A stretch of 64,000 bases of DNA, taken from NCBI RefSeq assembly GCF_001905595.1, contig NZ_LIXI01000009.1, positions 62,001 to 126,000 on the forward strand, written 5' to 3'. The stretch comes from Streptomyces sp. CB00316 (GTDB lineage: Bacteria; Actinomycetota; Actinomycetes; Streptomycetales; Streptomycetaceae). Below are positions 16,574 to 25,986 of this stretch, in pieces. The notes under the pieces are model-generated. The model was not told where the DNA came from. It did not search any database and saw only the letters and a program-made list of their open reading frames with translations. Each line of letters opens with the position of its first letter. The stretch's first letter is position 1. The position numbers and the translations under genes are program-made.

Positions 16574-18143
16574 GCGCCCGCAGCCCCTCGGCGGCGCACT
16601 GGGCGGCCATCGCCGCCAGGGCCCCGTACACCGCCCAGTCGCCGAAGCGGCTGTAGAGGGTGGTGCCGTGCGCGAGGGGTACGTCGTACACGGCGGCCGC
16701 GCTCTCGTCCGTACCGAGCGGCGTGCCGATCCGCTCCCCGTGCGGCCCGTACACGGCGCTGATCCCGGTGAGCGTCGCGTGCACCACGGGCCGGCCGTTC
16801 TCGGCGGCCCGCAGCGCCCCCAGGGACGCGTGCTGGGCCGGTGCCCAGCTCTCCTGGAAGGTGGAGGTGGCGGACTGCGTGACGAGCACCTGGGCGCCGT
16901 CCCGGGTCAGCCGGCGGCTCATGTCGGGGAACGCCGACTCGAAGCAGACCAGCGGACCGATCCGCAGCCGCTGGTCGCCGTCGGGCAGCGTCATCACCAC
17001 CTGGCGCTCGCCCCGCAGCCGGTCCTCGCCCGCCGCCTTGCCCACCGAGGTCGCCCACCCGAGCAGGGAGCGCGCCGGGATGTACTCACCGAACGGCACC
17101 AGGCGCATCTTGTCGTACCGGTCCCCGGTCGGCCCGTCAGGACCCACGAGCACCGCCGCCTTGAAGATCCCGCTCCGGCCCGATCCGTTCGTCTGCCGGG
17201 CGTCCACGTTGACCAACAGGTCGGCCCCGCTGTCCCGGGAGAGCGCCGCGAGCCGCCGGGCGGTCTCCGGGCCCCGCCAGGCGCCCGCCCCGATGCTGCT
17301 CTCGCCCCACACCACGAGGTCGACGTCCCGGCCCGCCACCGTACGGGTCAGCTCCTCGCCCCGGGCCAGGCGCCGCTCGACACTCCCGGGTCCTGAGATG
17401 ACACCCGGCTGTACGACGGCGATCCTGGCCGTCCCCGTGGTCACCGGCTGTGGGGCCCAGGCCCACACCCCGGTCACGATCAGCGCGCACACGACCAGCA
17501 GCCCCCCGCCCGTCGTCCGGGCGCCGGTGCGCGCGACCGTCAGCAGGATGAGCGCGGTGTTGACCGCCACCACCAGTAGGCTCACCAGCCACACCCCGCC
17601 CACGGACGCCACCCGCAGTGCCGGAGCGACCTCCCACTGGCTCGCGCCGAGCAGCCCCCAGGGCCCGCCGAGCCCTTCCCAGGAGCGGACCAGCTCGATC
17701 ACCAGCCACCCCGACGGAACGGCCACCACCGCGGCGGCGGCCCGCAGCACGGAGGGCGCGCCGCCGAGCAGCCGCTGGGCCAGCACACCCCAGGGCGCCC
17801 ACAGCAGACCGAGCAGCGCGGCCAGCAGCACGATGAAGACGTGCAGGCTCGGCATCAGCCAGTGGTGGACGGCGATGACGAAGCCGGTTCCGCCGATCCA
17901 GCCGTCCAGCGCCGCCCGGCGCGTCGTCCCCGCCGAGCGGATCAGCAGCAGCCAGGGGACGAGCGCGCCACAGGCCAGCCACCAGAGCGACGGCGCGGGG
18001 AACGCGAGCGCGGGCAGCGCCCCGGCGAGGAGCGCCACGGCCCCCCGGACCCAGCCGGACGCCGGGAGCGACCGACGGGCGGACTTCTCTCCGGCCGGCG
18101 GCTGCCCTTCGGACGCCGGAAGCCTTCCGCCCCGCATCCGCAT
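16494..18143 (-). CDS. lnt: apolipoprotein N-acyltransferase
   Basis: Adds the third acyl chain to lipoproteins. The N-terminal half has about seven membrane helices (from VRGAVALLAGALPALAFPAP). The C-terminal nitrilase domain carries the catalytic triad: Glu in WGESSIGAG, Lys in YDKMRLVPFGEYIP and Cys in VCFESAFPDM. A gaggagg Shine-Dalgarno 7 nt before the ATG at 18143 sets the start. 549 residues is typical for actinobacteria. It should act on lipoproteins such as the two encoded nearby. The 3' end overlaps the convergent oxidoreductase gene. Confidence 0.92.
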   Translation of the reverse strand: MRMRGGRLPASEGQPPAGEKSARRSLPASGWVRGAVALLAGALPALAFPAPSLWWLACGALVPWLLLIRSAGTTRRAALDGWIGGTGFVIAVHHWLMPSLHVFIVLLAALLGLLWAPWGVLAQRLLGGAPSVLRAAAAVVAVPSGWLVIELVRSWEGLGGPWGLLGASQWEVAPALRVASVGGVWLVSLLVVAVNTALILLTVARTGARTTGGGLLVVCALIVTGVWAWAPQPVTTGTARIAVVQPGVISGPGSVERRLARGEELTRTVAGRDVDLVVWGESSIGAGAWRGPETARRLAALSRDSGADLLVNVDARQTNGSGRSGIFKAAVLVGPDGPTGDRYDKMRLVPFGEYIPARSLLGWATSVGKAAGEDRLRGERQVVMTLPDGDQRLRIGPLVCFESAFPDMSRRLTRDGAQVLVTQSATSTFQESWAPAQHASLGALRAAENGRPVVHATLTGISAVYGPHGERIGTPLGTDESAAAVYDVPLAHGTTLYSRFGDWAVYGALAAMAAQCAAEGLRALRRRPAPGTPGRSARTAHGSPEHPEH

Positions 18144-18266
18144 GCCGTGCCCTCCTCGTCCCACGCGGGTGAGCAACCGAGTGATCTGCCAGGTCAGCTC
18201 TGTCTACCCAGTGTGGGGGAGGTGATCCCCACGGTACCCAGGACACCCCCGGCCGAGGGGTGCGGC

Positions 18267-18746
18267 TCAGGCCACTCCCTGCGCCAGGCGCCACTTCTCG
18301 TGGACGGCGACCGTACGGATCCGCCAGCCCGGGTCCGTACGGTGCAGCTCGAAGGTGTACCGCCCGCCGGCGACGAAGTCGGGAGCGGTGTCACCGGCCG
18401 GATCCGCCCCGCCCTCACGCGCCAGGCGCATCGGGTTGAGGTAGTCGGCCCGTACCTGCGCCCGGTCGCCCGGGTAGCCGCCCAGGTCCTGGAGGTCGAT
18501 GCGCCGGTTGACGATCAGGTGCTGGCGGATCGCGAAGAGGCGCATCGTTCCGGTGAGCCAGCGCGCGATCTCACCCGCCGGGCCCTCCGCTCCGCCCGCG
18601 CCCGTGTAGTCGGCGCGTCCGTCCGGGGTGAACAGCGCTTCGTACGCGGGCCAGTCGCCGTCGTCCACGGTCACGGCGTATCCGGTGATCACATCATCGA
18701 TGGCGAGCCGGTCCATCACGGTCGCGAGTGCCACACGCTGTGTCAT
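18267..18746 (-). CDS. SnoaL-like / NTF2-fold protein
   Basis: The 159-residue alpha+beta barrel protein has MDRLAIDDVITGYAVTVDDG and DWPAYEALFTPDGRADYT, the start of SnoaL_4-type NTF2 folds, followed by FAIRQHLIVNR and a C-terminal strand GWRIRTVAVHEKW. The family includes polyketide cyclases, dehydratases and ligand-binding proteins; no particular activity can be assigned. Confidence 0.83.
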   Translation of the reverse strand: MTQRVALATVMDRLAIDDVITGYAVTVDDGDWPAYEALFTPDGRADYTGAGGAEGPAGEIARWLTGTMRLFAIRQHLIVNRRIDLQDLGGYPGDRAQVRADYLNPMRLAREGGADPAGDTAPDFVAGGRYTFELHRTDPGWRIRTVAVHEKWRLAQGVA

Positions 18747-18818
18747 CGGTCAAGTCTCGGTCAAGCCGCCCGCCACGCCAAGGGGCCTGCGCACCCGGGC
18801 AGATGACCGCCCGCCCGG

Positions 18819-19685
18819 TCAGCAGGGCACGACGGCGACCGGGCCCAGTGCGTGCGTGACCGTCGTCTGGGCGACCGGGGAGAGGCCGAGACCGAGCGAC
18901 TCGCCGCCCTTGCGGCGGCCGATCACGGTCAGGGCGGCCGTGGCGGAGGCCGTCACCAGGGTGCGCGAGGCGGACCCGTTGACCGGCTCCCGTACGACCT
19001 CCACCTGCGGGTACCGCTCCTGCCAGCCGGAGGTCACCTCCGCCAGGCTCCGCTGGGCCGAGCCCTGCGCGGTCTCCCGGTCGAAGACCGGTCCGCCCGC
19101 GAGCATCGAGGAGAACATCGTCCAGCCGTGCACGATCCGCAGCCGTGCGCCGGGCCGGGCGGCCGCGGTGGCGAAGGCGAACTCCAGGACCGCCTCGCTG
19201 CTCTCGTCGGCGGCCACCCCCGCCACGATGTCGGAGTAGGCCTCCTCGCCCTCGGGCCGGTCGTCCTCGTCCGAGCGGCCGTCCTGCACGATGACGACCG
19301 GGCAGCTCGCCATCGACGCGGTGGCCAGGCTGTTGGAGCCGATCATCAGCGACCGGAAGCCGCCGAGCCCCCGCGAGCCGACCACGACCATCGACGCGTC
19401 CCGGCCGAGCGAGACGAGTGCGGCCGCCGGGAAGTCCAGCGGGGCCAGCGTCGAGGGCCGCGAGGCAGGTGCGACCGACTCGCTCCGGCGTACGGCCTCG
19501 GCGAGCAGTTCGTCCGCCTCGCGCAGGCCGGTCTCCTCGTCGACGTTCCGGGTGAGCGGCCTGATATGGACGATCAGCAGCGGCAGGTGGCGCCGCGCGG
19601 CCTCCCGCGCGGCCCAGTCCAGCGCCTGCCGGCTGTGGGTGGAACCGTCGACGGCGGCGATCACGGGAAGATCATGAGTGGTCAT
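18819..19685 (-). CDS. universal stress protein, two tandem Usp domains
   Basis: The 288-residue product has two UspA folds. The first has VIAAVDGSTHSRQALDWAAR and the ATP loop GSRGLGGFRSLMIGSNSLAT; the second has the degenerate loop GRRKGGESLGLGLSPVAQTT. The G-x2-G-x9-G-S/T motif is intact only in domain 1, so only that domain is expected to bind ATP. Such proteins often belong to hypoxia or dormancy regulons in actinobacteria. Confidence 0.92.
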   Translation of the reverse strand: MTTHDLPVIAAVDGSTHSRQALDWAAREAARRHLPLLIVHIRPLTRNVDEETGLREADELLAEAVRRSESVAPASRPSTLAPLDFPAAALVSLGRDASMVVVGSRGLGGFRSLMIGSNSLATASMASCPVVIVQDGRSDEDDRPEGEEAYSDIVAGVAADESSEAVLEFAFATAAARPGARLRIVHGWTMFSSMLAGGPVFDRETAQGSAQRSLAEVTSGWQERYPQVEVVREPVNGSASRTLVTASATAALTVIGRRKGGESLGLGLSPVAQTTVTHALGPVAVVPC

Positions 19686-19721
19686 GGACCCGAGCGTACG
19701 GTGTCGGGCAAAACGCGCCGA

Positions 19722-20744
19722 TCAGTCGTGATTGTGGCTGGAGGAGGTGTCGTCCGGCGGCACGGTCCGTCCGCCGTCACTCCCGCTGACCACCACCACG
19801 ACCAGCGCCACCATGGCCCCGACCACCGCGAGCCGGCCGCCCAGGCGCAGCGCCCAGCCGGTCCGGGAGACGGTGGCACCGGGCGAGAGGGGCAGCTTCT
19901 CGGAGCGGCGGGCCGGGCGCAGCAGGCGGACGAGCAGCAGGGCGGCGATCGGCAGCTGGAGCAGCCACACGCTGGTGCGGAACCAGCCGTCGAACCAGAC
20001 GTTCGTCCCGTACAGCAGGGTGTGCCAGACGCTCAGCACGTAGACCACGATCACGAACCGGTGCAGGACGCGCCAGGTCTTCGGGCCGATGCGGTGGCGT
20101 ACGTAGAAGAGCAGGCCGAGCGGTATCGCGAGGTACAGCGCCGCCTGGCCGATCGGGATGGCGATCTGTCCGGTCCCCGAGGTGTAGCCGCCCGGGACGA
20201 ACGTCTCGACGAAGGCGGTGGCCAGTGCGGAGTTCCAGGCATCGGTGGAGTGCCGGAACAACTCGGCGCCGAACAGCAGCGCGTGGGCCGTGATCAGCGC
20301 GATGGTGTTGAGGCTGGTGGTGCGGTGCAGGCGCTCCAGGCGGGGGCCCGAGAGCGGCAGGCGGCCCGGGCGCTGCCCGGAGAGCAGGAGGCCGAGGATG
20401 ACAGTTCCCCACGCCCAGAGCAGCGCGGACCAGCCGAACGCCTGGCTGAGGAAGTACATCCAGAAGCCGCCCGCGTCGGCCATGAACGGCATCACGGAGA
20501 CCGTGGAGGAGGTCTTGTTGCGGATGCGTATGTAGAGCAGGACGAAGACGGCGCCGGTCACCAGGAGCGCCACGAGCCCGTCGGGCCAGGAGGCGCGCAG
20601 ATCGGAGCGGAGGGTGGTGCGCTGCGTCGGACGGGGCTGCCGGGGGCCGGGGAGCTGGGTGTCCGGCGTGGCGTCGGTCTCGGTGGGTACGGTGGGGAAT
20701 TCGGCGGCCGCTGCCGGTTCGGGTGCGGGGGGCTGGTTCGTCAT
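19722..20744 (-). CDS. ferric-reductase-like transmembrane haem protein
   Basis: A 340-residue integral membrane protein with a Pro-rich N-terminus and about seven helices. The His pattern in LHRTTSLNTIALITAHALLF and in WRVLHRFVIVVYVLSVWHTL fits the two haem-ligand pairs of ferric_reduct/YedZ-like cytochromes. The short basic and Ser/His-rich tail has no flavin or NADPH domain, so electrons must come from another subunit. Start: ATG at 20744 with gaagagg upstream. A perfect CRP-type palindrome lies 121 bp upstream in the divergent promoter region. Confidence 0.83.
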   Translation of the reverse strand: MTNQPPAPEPAAAAEFPTVPTETDATPDTQLPGPRQPRPTQRTTLRSDLRASWPDGLVALLVTGAVFVLLYIRIRNKTSSTVSVMPFMADAGGFWMYFLSQAFGWSALLWAWGTVILGLLLSGQRPGRLPLSGPRLERLHRTTSLNTIALITAHALLFGAELFRHSTDAWNSALATAFVETFVPGGYTSGTGQIAIPIGQAALYLAIPLGLLFYVRHRIGPKTWRVLHRFVIVVYVLSVWHTLLYGTNVWFDGWFRTSVWLLQLPIAALLLVRLLRPARRSEKLPLSPGATVSRTGWALRLGGRLAVVGAMVALVVVVVSGSDGGRTVPPDDTSSSHNHD

Positions 20745-20864
20745 GCGGCCTCTTCGGGGGCGTCGGCTGGCGGGGCGGACGCGTCGGCCCCGGGCCACGA
20801 GGCGTGTGCGGACGCGTTGTTGGAGCAGTCGGCGGGGCCGGGGTGAAAGTTCCCCCGAGAGTCG

Positions 20865-20880
20865 TGTGACGTGAATCACA
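20865..20880. promoter_or_regulatory. perfect CRP-type palindrome
   Basis: TGTGA-cgtgaa-TCACA matches the TGTGA-N6-TCACA consensus of CRP/FNR-family regulators exactly. It lies between the divergent ferric-reductase-like gene and the next membrane-protein gene, about 121 and 86 bp from their starts. Streptomyces Crp is the obvious candidate binder; whether it acts on one or both genes is inference. Confidence 0.6.
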
Positions 20881-20965
20881 TGCGCGATGCCTGGGACAAA
20901 CGGGGTGAACTCCCGTTGTTTCCGCATCTGCTGGTCTTCTCCGCGAGGTGGGTGCGGCTGGCACG

Positions 20966-21616
20966 ATGGCCGCCATGGGAGCCGGAACCGCACTCCGCCT
21001 CGCCCGCACCGCGCTGTTCGCGGTCGTGTGCGTCGCCGTGTCCGGGCTCGGCCATGCCCTGATGTCGGACAGGCCGCTGCCACTGCCGCCCCTGCTCTCC
21101 GTCCTCGTGCCGGTCGCCGCAGCGGGGTGGTTGCTCGCCGGGCGCGACCGGAACGCCCCGGTCACCGTCTCGGCCCATGTGCTGGGCCAGTTGGGGCTGC
21201 ACGCCTACTTCACCGCCTCCACCGCGGGGGCAGCGCACCACGCGCCCCGGGCGACGCCCCACGCCTCCCACGCGGGCCCGGCCGGGGACGTCTCGCACCG
21301 GATGGAGCTGCTGGCGGCCTTCGACGCCTCGGTGTTCACCACCGGCATGGCCGCCTCCCACGCCGTCGCCGGGCTGGTCTGCGGCTGGTGGCTGTGGCGC
21401 GGCGAGATGGCTCTCGCCCGGCTGGGCCGCTGCCTGGCCCTCTTCGTACGAACCCCGCTGCGGACGGCCTGGCGCCTCTGGTCGGCGACGCTCCTGGACG
21501 GCGTCTCGCCGGTCCGGCCGCGCGCCCACCGCCGGCCGCGCCGCCGCATTCAGGACCTCCTCGCCCGGCACGTCATCTCCCGGCGCGGTCCACCGTTTCC
21601 CGTCCCCTCCCTGTGA
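20966..21616 (+). CDS. multi-pass membrane protein with His-rich loop
   Basis: A roughly 216-residue product with about five hydrophobic helices (TALFAVVCVAVSGLGHALMS; LLSVLVPVAAAGWLLAG; VFTTGMAASHAVAGLVCGWW). A loop at about residues 90-110 is rich in His (HHAPRATPHASHAG), suggesting metal contact. It lies 179 bp before the ECF sigma gene on the same strand. ATG 20966 or 20975 and GTG 20948 are all possible starts. Function unknown; a metal or redox role is inference from the His loop. Confidence 0.65.
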   Translation: MAAMGAGTALRLARTALFAVVCVAVSGLGHALMSDRPLPLPPLLSVLVPVAAAGWLLAGRDRNAPVTVSAHVLGQLGLHAYFTASTAGAAHHAPRATPHASHAGPAGDVSHRMELLAAFDASVFTTGMAASHAVAGLVCGWWLWRGEMALARLGRCLALFVRTPLRTAWRLWSATLLDGVSPVRPRAHRRPRRRIQDLLARHVISRRGPPFPVPSL

Positions 21617-21795
21617 CCTCCAGCCGCCCACCCGGGTCCGTGTGACCCGGTGGCGGTACGGGTGTGCGCTCGCGCCCACACCCATAACAGGCATGCCGGT
21701 TCCGCCGGACCCGCCCCCAGGGCCGTCCGCGCGGCCGGCCACGCGGAACCGGGCGATGACCAGGCCACGGCTCCGCCAGGACGCGAAGGACTGCT

Positions 21796-22455
21796 GTGAC
21801 CCCTGCTGCCACCCGCTCCCTCCCCGCCCGGCCGCCGGGCACCCCGGCGCCCCGGCCCCGGGTGTACGCCACCCGCCAGAACGACTTACAGATCACCGAC
21901 TGGGCCCTCGCCGCGGGCGGCGGCGACCGGGAGGCCGCCGACCGCTTCGTCCGGGCGACCTACGAGGACGTCCGCCGGTTCGTCGCCTACCTCAGCGCCG
22001 ACGTCCCCGGCGCCGACGACCTCGCCCAGGAGACCTACCTGCGGGCGATGAGTGGACTGGCCCGCTTCGCCGGACGCTCCTGCGCCCGCACCTGGCTGCT
22101 CTCCATCGCCCGGCGCGTCGTCATCGACCGCCACCGCACCGCCGCCGTACGCCCCCGGACCGCCGACACCGCCGACTGGCAGGGTGCGGCGGAACGCGCC
22201 CAGCCGCGCCACCTTCCCGGCTTCGACGAGTCCGTCGCGGTCTTCGACGCCCTCGGCCACCTGGACCCGGCGCGCCGCCAGGCCTTCGTCCTCACCCAGG
22301 TGCTCGGGCTCTCCTACGAGGAGGCGGCGGACGCGGCGGGATGCCCCGTCGGTACGGTGCGCTCCCGCGTGGCGCGCGCCCGCCGCGAGCTGGCCGGGCA
22401 GTGGCGTACGGAACCGGGGGAGCGGGCGGAGGCGGCCGCCGGTTCAGCCCCGTAG
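21796..22455 (+). CDS. ECF-type RNA polymerase sigma factor
   Basis: A 219-residue extracytoplasmic-function sigma factor. Region 2 contains VPGADDLAQETYLRAMSGLA and TWLLSIARRVVIDRHR; region 4 is LSYEEAADAAGCPVGTVRSR followed by VARARREL. The GTG at 21796 has gaagga with a 5-nt spacer. No zinc-finger anti-sigma gene follows; instead a membrane protein gene lies upstream, which may be the anti-sigma partner or a target. The 3' end overlaps the convergent MFS gene by 12 bp. Confidence 0.9.
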   Translation: MTPAATRSLPARPPGTPAPRPRVYATRQNDLQITDWALAAGGGDREAADRFVRATYEDVRRFVAYLSADVPGADDLAQETYLRAMSGLARFAGRSCARTWLLSIARRVVIDRHRTAAVRPRTADTADWQGAAERAQPRHLPGFDESVAVFDALGHLDPARRQAFVLTQVLGLSYEEAADAAGCPVGTVRSRVARARRELAGQWRTEPGERAEAAAGSAP

Positions 22456-23664
22456 GCCGGAGGCCGCCTCCGCCCGGGGCTCCGACCGGCCCCGGGCGGT
22501 ACGGCGGCCGCCGTACATCAGCAGCACCGGCAGCAGCAGGCACTGGAGGCAGACCACCACCCAGAACGCCCGCGCCGAACCGGCCGACTCCGCCGCCGAG
22601 TACAGCTGACCGCCGACCACCCCGCTGGCGAACGCGCCGATGCCCGCCGCGAGCCGCTGCCGCCCGAACACGGTGGCCGGAGCCGCGGACGAGCGGGCCA
22701 GCGCCTCCAGGTCGTTCTTCAGGAAGAGCACGATCTCGCCCAGACAGAGCAGCGCCCCGCCCACCGCGATGCCCGCGTGCCCGCCCCCGGCGATGGCCGC
22801 CATGCCCGCCGTCATGGCCCCGAACCCCCACCTCAGCGCAGCCGGGTAGCTCAGCGCGGCGATCCGCTCCGCCAGCAGCGGCTGGGCCACGACGAGGAGG
22901 GCCGCGTATCCCATCAGGACCACGCCGTAGAAGCCCGCCGACGTCCGGGGGACCGCGTACAGCGCCAGGTAGTGCTGGAAGAACATGAACGCGTAGACGC
23001 TCACCACCGTGACCAGGAACGGCGAAAGCCCGGCCCGTGCGGGACTCCTACCCGGAGCCTCGGCCGTGACCGTCTCCGGGCGGGTCTCCTCGCGCGGCAG
23101 GAACGCGTGTCCCACCCCGACCAGCGCGAACAGCCCCGCCACGCACGTGAAGAGCACCCCGGGGGAGCCGAGCACGAGCGGGGCCGCCGCCGGGGGGCCG
23201 AGCGCCATCCCCGCGTTGAACGCCGAACTGCTCGCCGACAGCAGCCACGGCCGGTCCTCGTCCGGTGGACCGGCCACCAGATAGGCCTTGTTGGCCGGGA
23301 GGTAGAGCGCCGCGCCCGCCGACACCAGCAACAGCGCGCCGATCGCCAGCACCGGGCTGGTCAGCCCCGGTACGAACGCGGCGAATCCGGCCGTCCGCAG
23401 CGCCAGCGCCAGCAGCATCGACCGCCGCAGCCCGATCCGCGCGGCGACCGGACCCGCGACCACGCCCCCGGCGAACTGGATCAGCGAGGCCACCGCCAGG
23501 ACGAAGCCGACCGTGCCGAGCCCGAGACCGAGCCGCTGGTGGAGCAGGACCGACATGTACGGCAGCACGGCGAAGCTGCCCAGCGTGATCAGGAACGAGC
23601 CCGCCAGAAGGAACCCTTGTGGAGTCGTGAACCGACCTGATTTCGGGGCCCGTTCATCGCTCAC
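22444..23664 (-). CDS. MFS transporter, last gene of the PLP/ATP-grasp operon
   Basis: A 406-residue major facilitator with 12 predicted helices, beginning FLLAGSFLITLGSFAVLPYM and with the loop 2-3 motif-A-like GPVAARIGLRRSM. The GTG at 23664 lies 7 bp after the ATP-grasp stop, so it is co-transcribed with the three biosynthetic-type genes upstream. It resembles MdtH/YceL-like drug exporters more than sugar permeases. The likely job is export of the pathway product and self-protection. Confidence 0.88.
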   Translation of the reverse strand: MSDERAPKSGRFTTPQGFLLAGSFLITLGSFAVLPYMSVLLHQRLGLGLGTVGFVLAVASLIQFAGGVVAGPVAARIGLRRSMLLALALRTAGFAAFVPGLTSPVLAIGALLLVSAGAALYLPANKAYLVAGPPDEDRPWLLSASSSAFNAGMALGPPAAAPLVLGSPGVLFTCVAGLFALVGVGHAFLPREETRPETVTAEAPGRSPARAGLSPFLVTVVSVYAFMFFQHYLALYAVPRTSAGFYGVVLMGYAALLVVAQPLLAERIAALSYPAALRWGFGAMTAGMAAIAGGGHAGIAVGGALLCLGEIVLFLKNDLEALARSSAAPATVFGRQRLAAGIGAFASGVVGGQLYSAAESAGSARAFWVVVCLQCLLLPVLLMYGGRRTARGRSEPRAEAASGLRG

Positions 23665-23671
23665 CCCGCCC

Positions 23672-24895
23672 TCACGGCGTGTCCGCGATCACCGGGCGCA
23701 CCCGGACCGCCGCGCTCCACGCCCGGTGCTGGGCCAGCTCCGCCGTCGCGGCCTCGGCCAGCACCATGCCGGTGCACCCCCGCTGGTCGGCCACATGGGC
23801 CAGGGTCTCGCCGGGTTCGCGTACGGGATACCACTCCACGGCCCCGGGAAAGGCGGCGAGTTCGTCCAGGCCGTGCCAGCCCTTCAGGACCCCGGGCCGG
23901 TCCGCGTAGACGAGGACGAAGCCGTACGCGGGCCCCTGCCGGCCGAGCGGGGTGTCCAGCAGTCGGGGGCGGCGGCCGAGCGCCTCGTCCATCATCGCCG
24001 TGTACACATTCCTCCCCAGTGCCCGGCAGAGCACCTCGCCGACCAGTGCACCGCCGATCCGCCGGTTGATCTCCACCAACTCCGGTCCTTCGTCCGTCAG
24101 GATGAACTCCACATGGGCGAACCCCCCGTGGTGCCCCGCCATTTCGAGCACCCGCCCCACCCACGCCTCGATCGCGTCCCGCTCCCCGGTCGGCAGCGCC
24201 ACCGGGAAGGCCGCGACCTCCTCCCGTACCACCGCCGACCGGGACGTCTGGCGGCTCAGCACCCCCAGCAGCCGGGTGGTCCCCTCCCAGCTCAGGGTCT
24301 CCGCGCTGTACAGCGGACCGGCGAGGAACGCCTCAGCGAACAGCGCCCCCTTCAGCGGCTGTCGCTCCGCCTCCGCCAGCGCCCGGTGCAGCGCCTCCTC
24401 GTCGTGTGCGATCCACACGCCCCGCGACGAGGTGCCCGCCGAGTCCTTCAGCACGGCGGGCAGTCCCACCGTACGCAGGACCGCGTCGGCCCCCTCCGGC
24501 CCGGGGGGTACGGCCACGGCGGTCGACCGGCTCAGCCCCCGCTCGTGCAGCGCCTCCCGGACCCGGCGCTTGTCCCGCAGCAGCCGGACTGCCTCCGGGT
24601 CCGGGCCCGGGAGCCCCAACTCGGCGGCCAGTTCGGCGGCCGGCAAGCTCCAGGTATCCGTCGTATTGATCAGCCCGGCCAGGGAAGGGAGAGCGGCCAG
24701 CGCGCGGCGGACCGCTTCCGGGTCGTCGGTGTCGACGTCGACGACGTCCAGCGCATCGGCGGGCAGGGTGGTCAGCTCGTGCCGGTACACCGAGCGGTCA
24801 CCGGTGAGCAGGCACAGCCGGTGCCCGGCCTCCGCGGCGGCTTCGGCCATCCTGCCGAGCCCGAAGGACAGGGACTCCAGAGCGGCGATCGTCAC
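23672..24895 (-). CDS. ATP-grasp carboxylate-amine ligase
   Basis: A 407-residue ATP-grasp enzyme: N-terminal domain (TIAALESLSFGLGRMAEAAA), ATP-binding Lys in VGLPAVLKDSAGTSSRGVWI, and Mg-ATP residues in FAHVEFILTDEGPELVEINR plus RIGGALVGEV. The pattern E-I-N-x-R-x-G-G is typical of L-amino-acid ligases and BacD-like enzymes, which form amide bonds between a carboxylate and an amine. The GTG start at 24895 overlaps the PLP gene stop by 4 bp. It probably joins the amino acid made by its neighbour to a second substrate; the substrates are unknown. Confidence 0.87.
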   Translation of the reverse strand: MTIAALESLSFGLGRMAEAAAEAGHRLCLLTGDRSVYRHELTTLPADALDVVDVDTDDPEAVRRALAALPSLAGLINTTDTWSLPAAELAAELGLPGPDPEAVRLLRDKRRVREALHERGLSRSTAVAVPPGPEGADAVLRTVGLPAVLKDSAGTSSRGVWIAHDEEALHRALAEAERQPLKGALFAEAFLAGPLYSAETLSWEGTTRLLGVLSRQTSRSAVVREEVAAFPVALPTGERDAIEAWVGRVLEMAGHHGGFAHVEFILTDEGPELVEINRRIGGALVGEVLCRALGRNVYTAMMDEALGRRPRLLDTPLGRQGPAYGFVLVYADRPGVLKGWHGLDELAAFPGAVEWYPVREPGETLAHVADQRGCTGMVLAEAATAELAQHRAWSAAVRVRPVIADTP

Positions 24896-25986
24896 GGCTG
24901 CATCTCCACGGTCGGCACGGGGGCGGCGGTGCCGCCCTGTTCGGGCAGGCGGGCGGCTTCGGGCGCGGCGCGCCGGCCCCACTCCATCACCGACCACGGC
25001 GGTCGCAGGGCGTCCAGCGACGCGATCGGGCGCGGTCGCAGTCCGGCCGGGTCCAGCGCCTCGGCGTGCCGGGTGAACACCCGCTCGGCGTAGCGGTGTC
25101 CGGTGTCGGCGCCCAGTACTAGGTGCAGCCGGCCCGGGTCGCGCGTGGCCTCCCAGGAGGCCGCCAGGTGCGCCGCTCCGGTGGAGAGCCCGGCGAACAC
25201 CGCGTGCCGGCGCAGCAGTCCGACCGCTCCGGCCATCGCGTGGCGGAAGTCCAGCCAGTGCACGGTGTCGTACAGCTCGTGGTGGACGTTCCCGAAGGGG
25301 ATGGAGCTGCCGATGCCCGCGATGATCGCCTCCGGGTCGCTGAACTGCTCGCTGGCGAAGGTGACGCTGCCGAACGGCTGGATCCCCACCAGCCGCACCG
25401 TCCGCCCCGACTCCCTCAGCGCGCGGGCCAGGCCACCGGTCGACGCACCCGTGCCGACCGCGCCCACCACGGTCAGCGGACCCTCGGGCAGGGAGGCGTC
25501 GAGGAGTTCGGCGAACTCCCGGTACCCCTCGTGATGCACGGCGTCGTGGTACTGCCGCATCCAATGGAAGTCCGGCCGTTCGGACAGGAGTTGTCGCACA
25601 TGCCGTACGCGCAGCTCCTGGTCCAGGCGCAGGCTCTGCGACGGCGGCATCCTGTCCACGGTCGCGCCGAGGATCTCCAACTGGGCGAGCATCGTCGCGT
25701 CGACGGTGGTGGACGCCACGATGTGGCAGCGCAGCCCGTACCGGTGACAGGCCATGGCCAGCGCCACCGCGTAGATGCCGCTGGAACTGTCGACCAGCGT
25801 CTGCCCGGGCACCACCCGGCCCCGCCGCAGCAGCGAACGGACCGCGCCGAGCGCCGCGTACACCTTCATCGTCTCGAACCGCGCGAGCACCACGTCACCG
25901 TCCAGCCGGATCAGGTCCGGGGCCTTCACGGCGTCGGTGATGTGCTCGTGCACGGTCGCGGCCGACTGCCGCGCCCCGGACCTCAC
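24892..25986 (-). CDS. cysteine-synthase-like PLP enzyme (fold type II)
   Basis: A 364-residue tryptophan-synthase-beta-fold protein. RFETMKVYAALGAVRSLLRR carries the candidate Schiff-base Lys, QTLVDSSSGIYAVALAMACH is the Asn-loop equivalent and VGAVGTGASTGGLARALRES is the glycine-rich phosphate loop. The usual N-P-x-G-S-x-K-D-R of cysteine synthases is not present, so substrate and chemistry probably differ; beta-replacement to make a non-protein amino acid is a reasonable inference. The GTG start overlaps the methyltransferase stop by 4 bp. Confidence 0.85.
   Translation of the reverse strand: MRSGARQSAATVHEHITDAVKAPDLIRLDGDVVLARFETMKVYAALGAVRSLLRRGRVVPGQTLVDSSSGIYAVALAMACHRYGLRCHIVASTTVDATMLAQLEILGATVDRMPPSQSLRLDQELRVRHVRQLLSERPDFHWMRQYHDAVHHEGYREFAELLDASLPEGPLTVVGAVGTGASTGGLARALRESGRTVRLVGIQPFGSVTFASEQFSDPEAIIAGIGSSIPFGNVHHELYDTVHWLDFRHAMAGAVGLLRRHAVFAGLSTGAAHLAASWEATRDPGRLHLVLGADTGHRYAERVFTRHAEALDPAGLRPRPIASLDALRPPWSVMEWGRRAAPEAARLPEQGGTAAPVPTVEMQP

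Noticed and set aside
18210..18245. gtggggg...ccccac hairpin upstream of lnt as a terminator
   Set aside because: Only 6 bp of stem with a long loop; too weak in this GC content.
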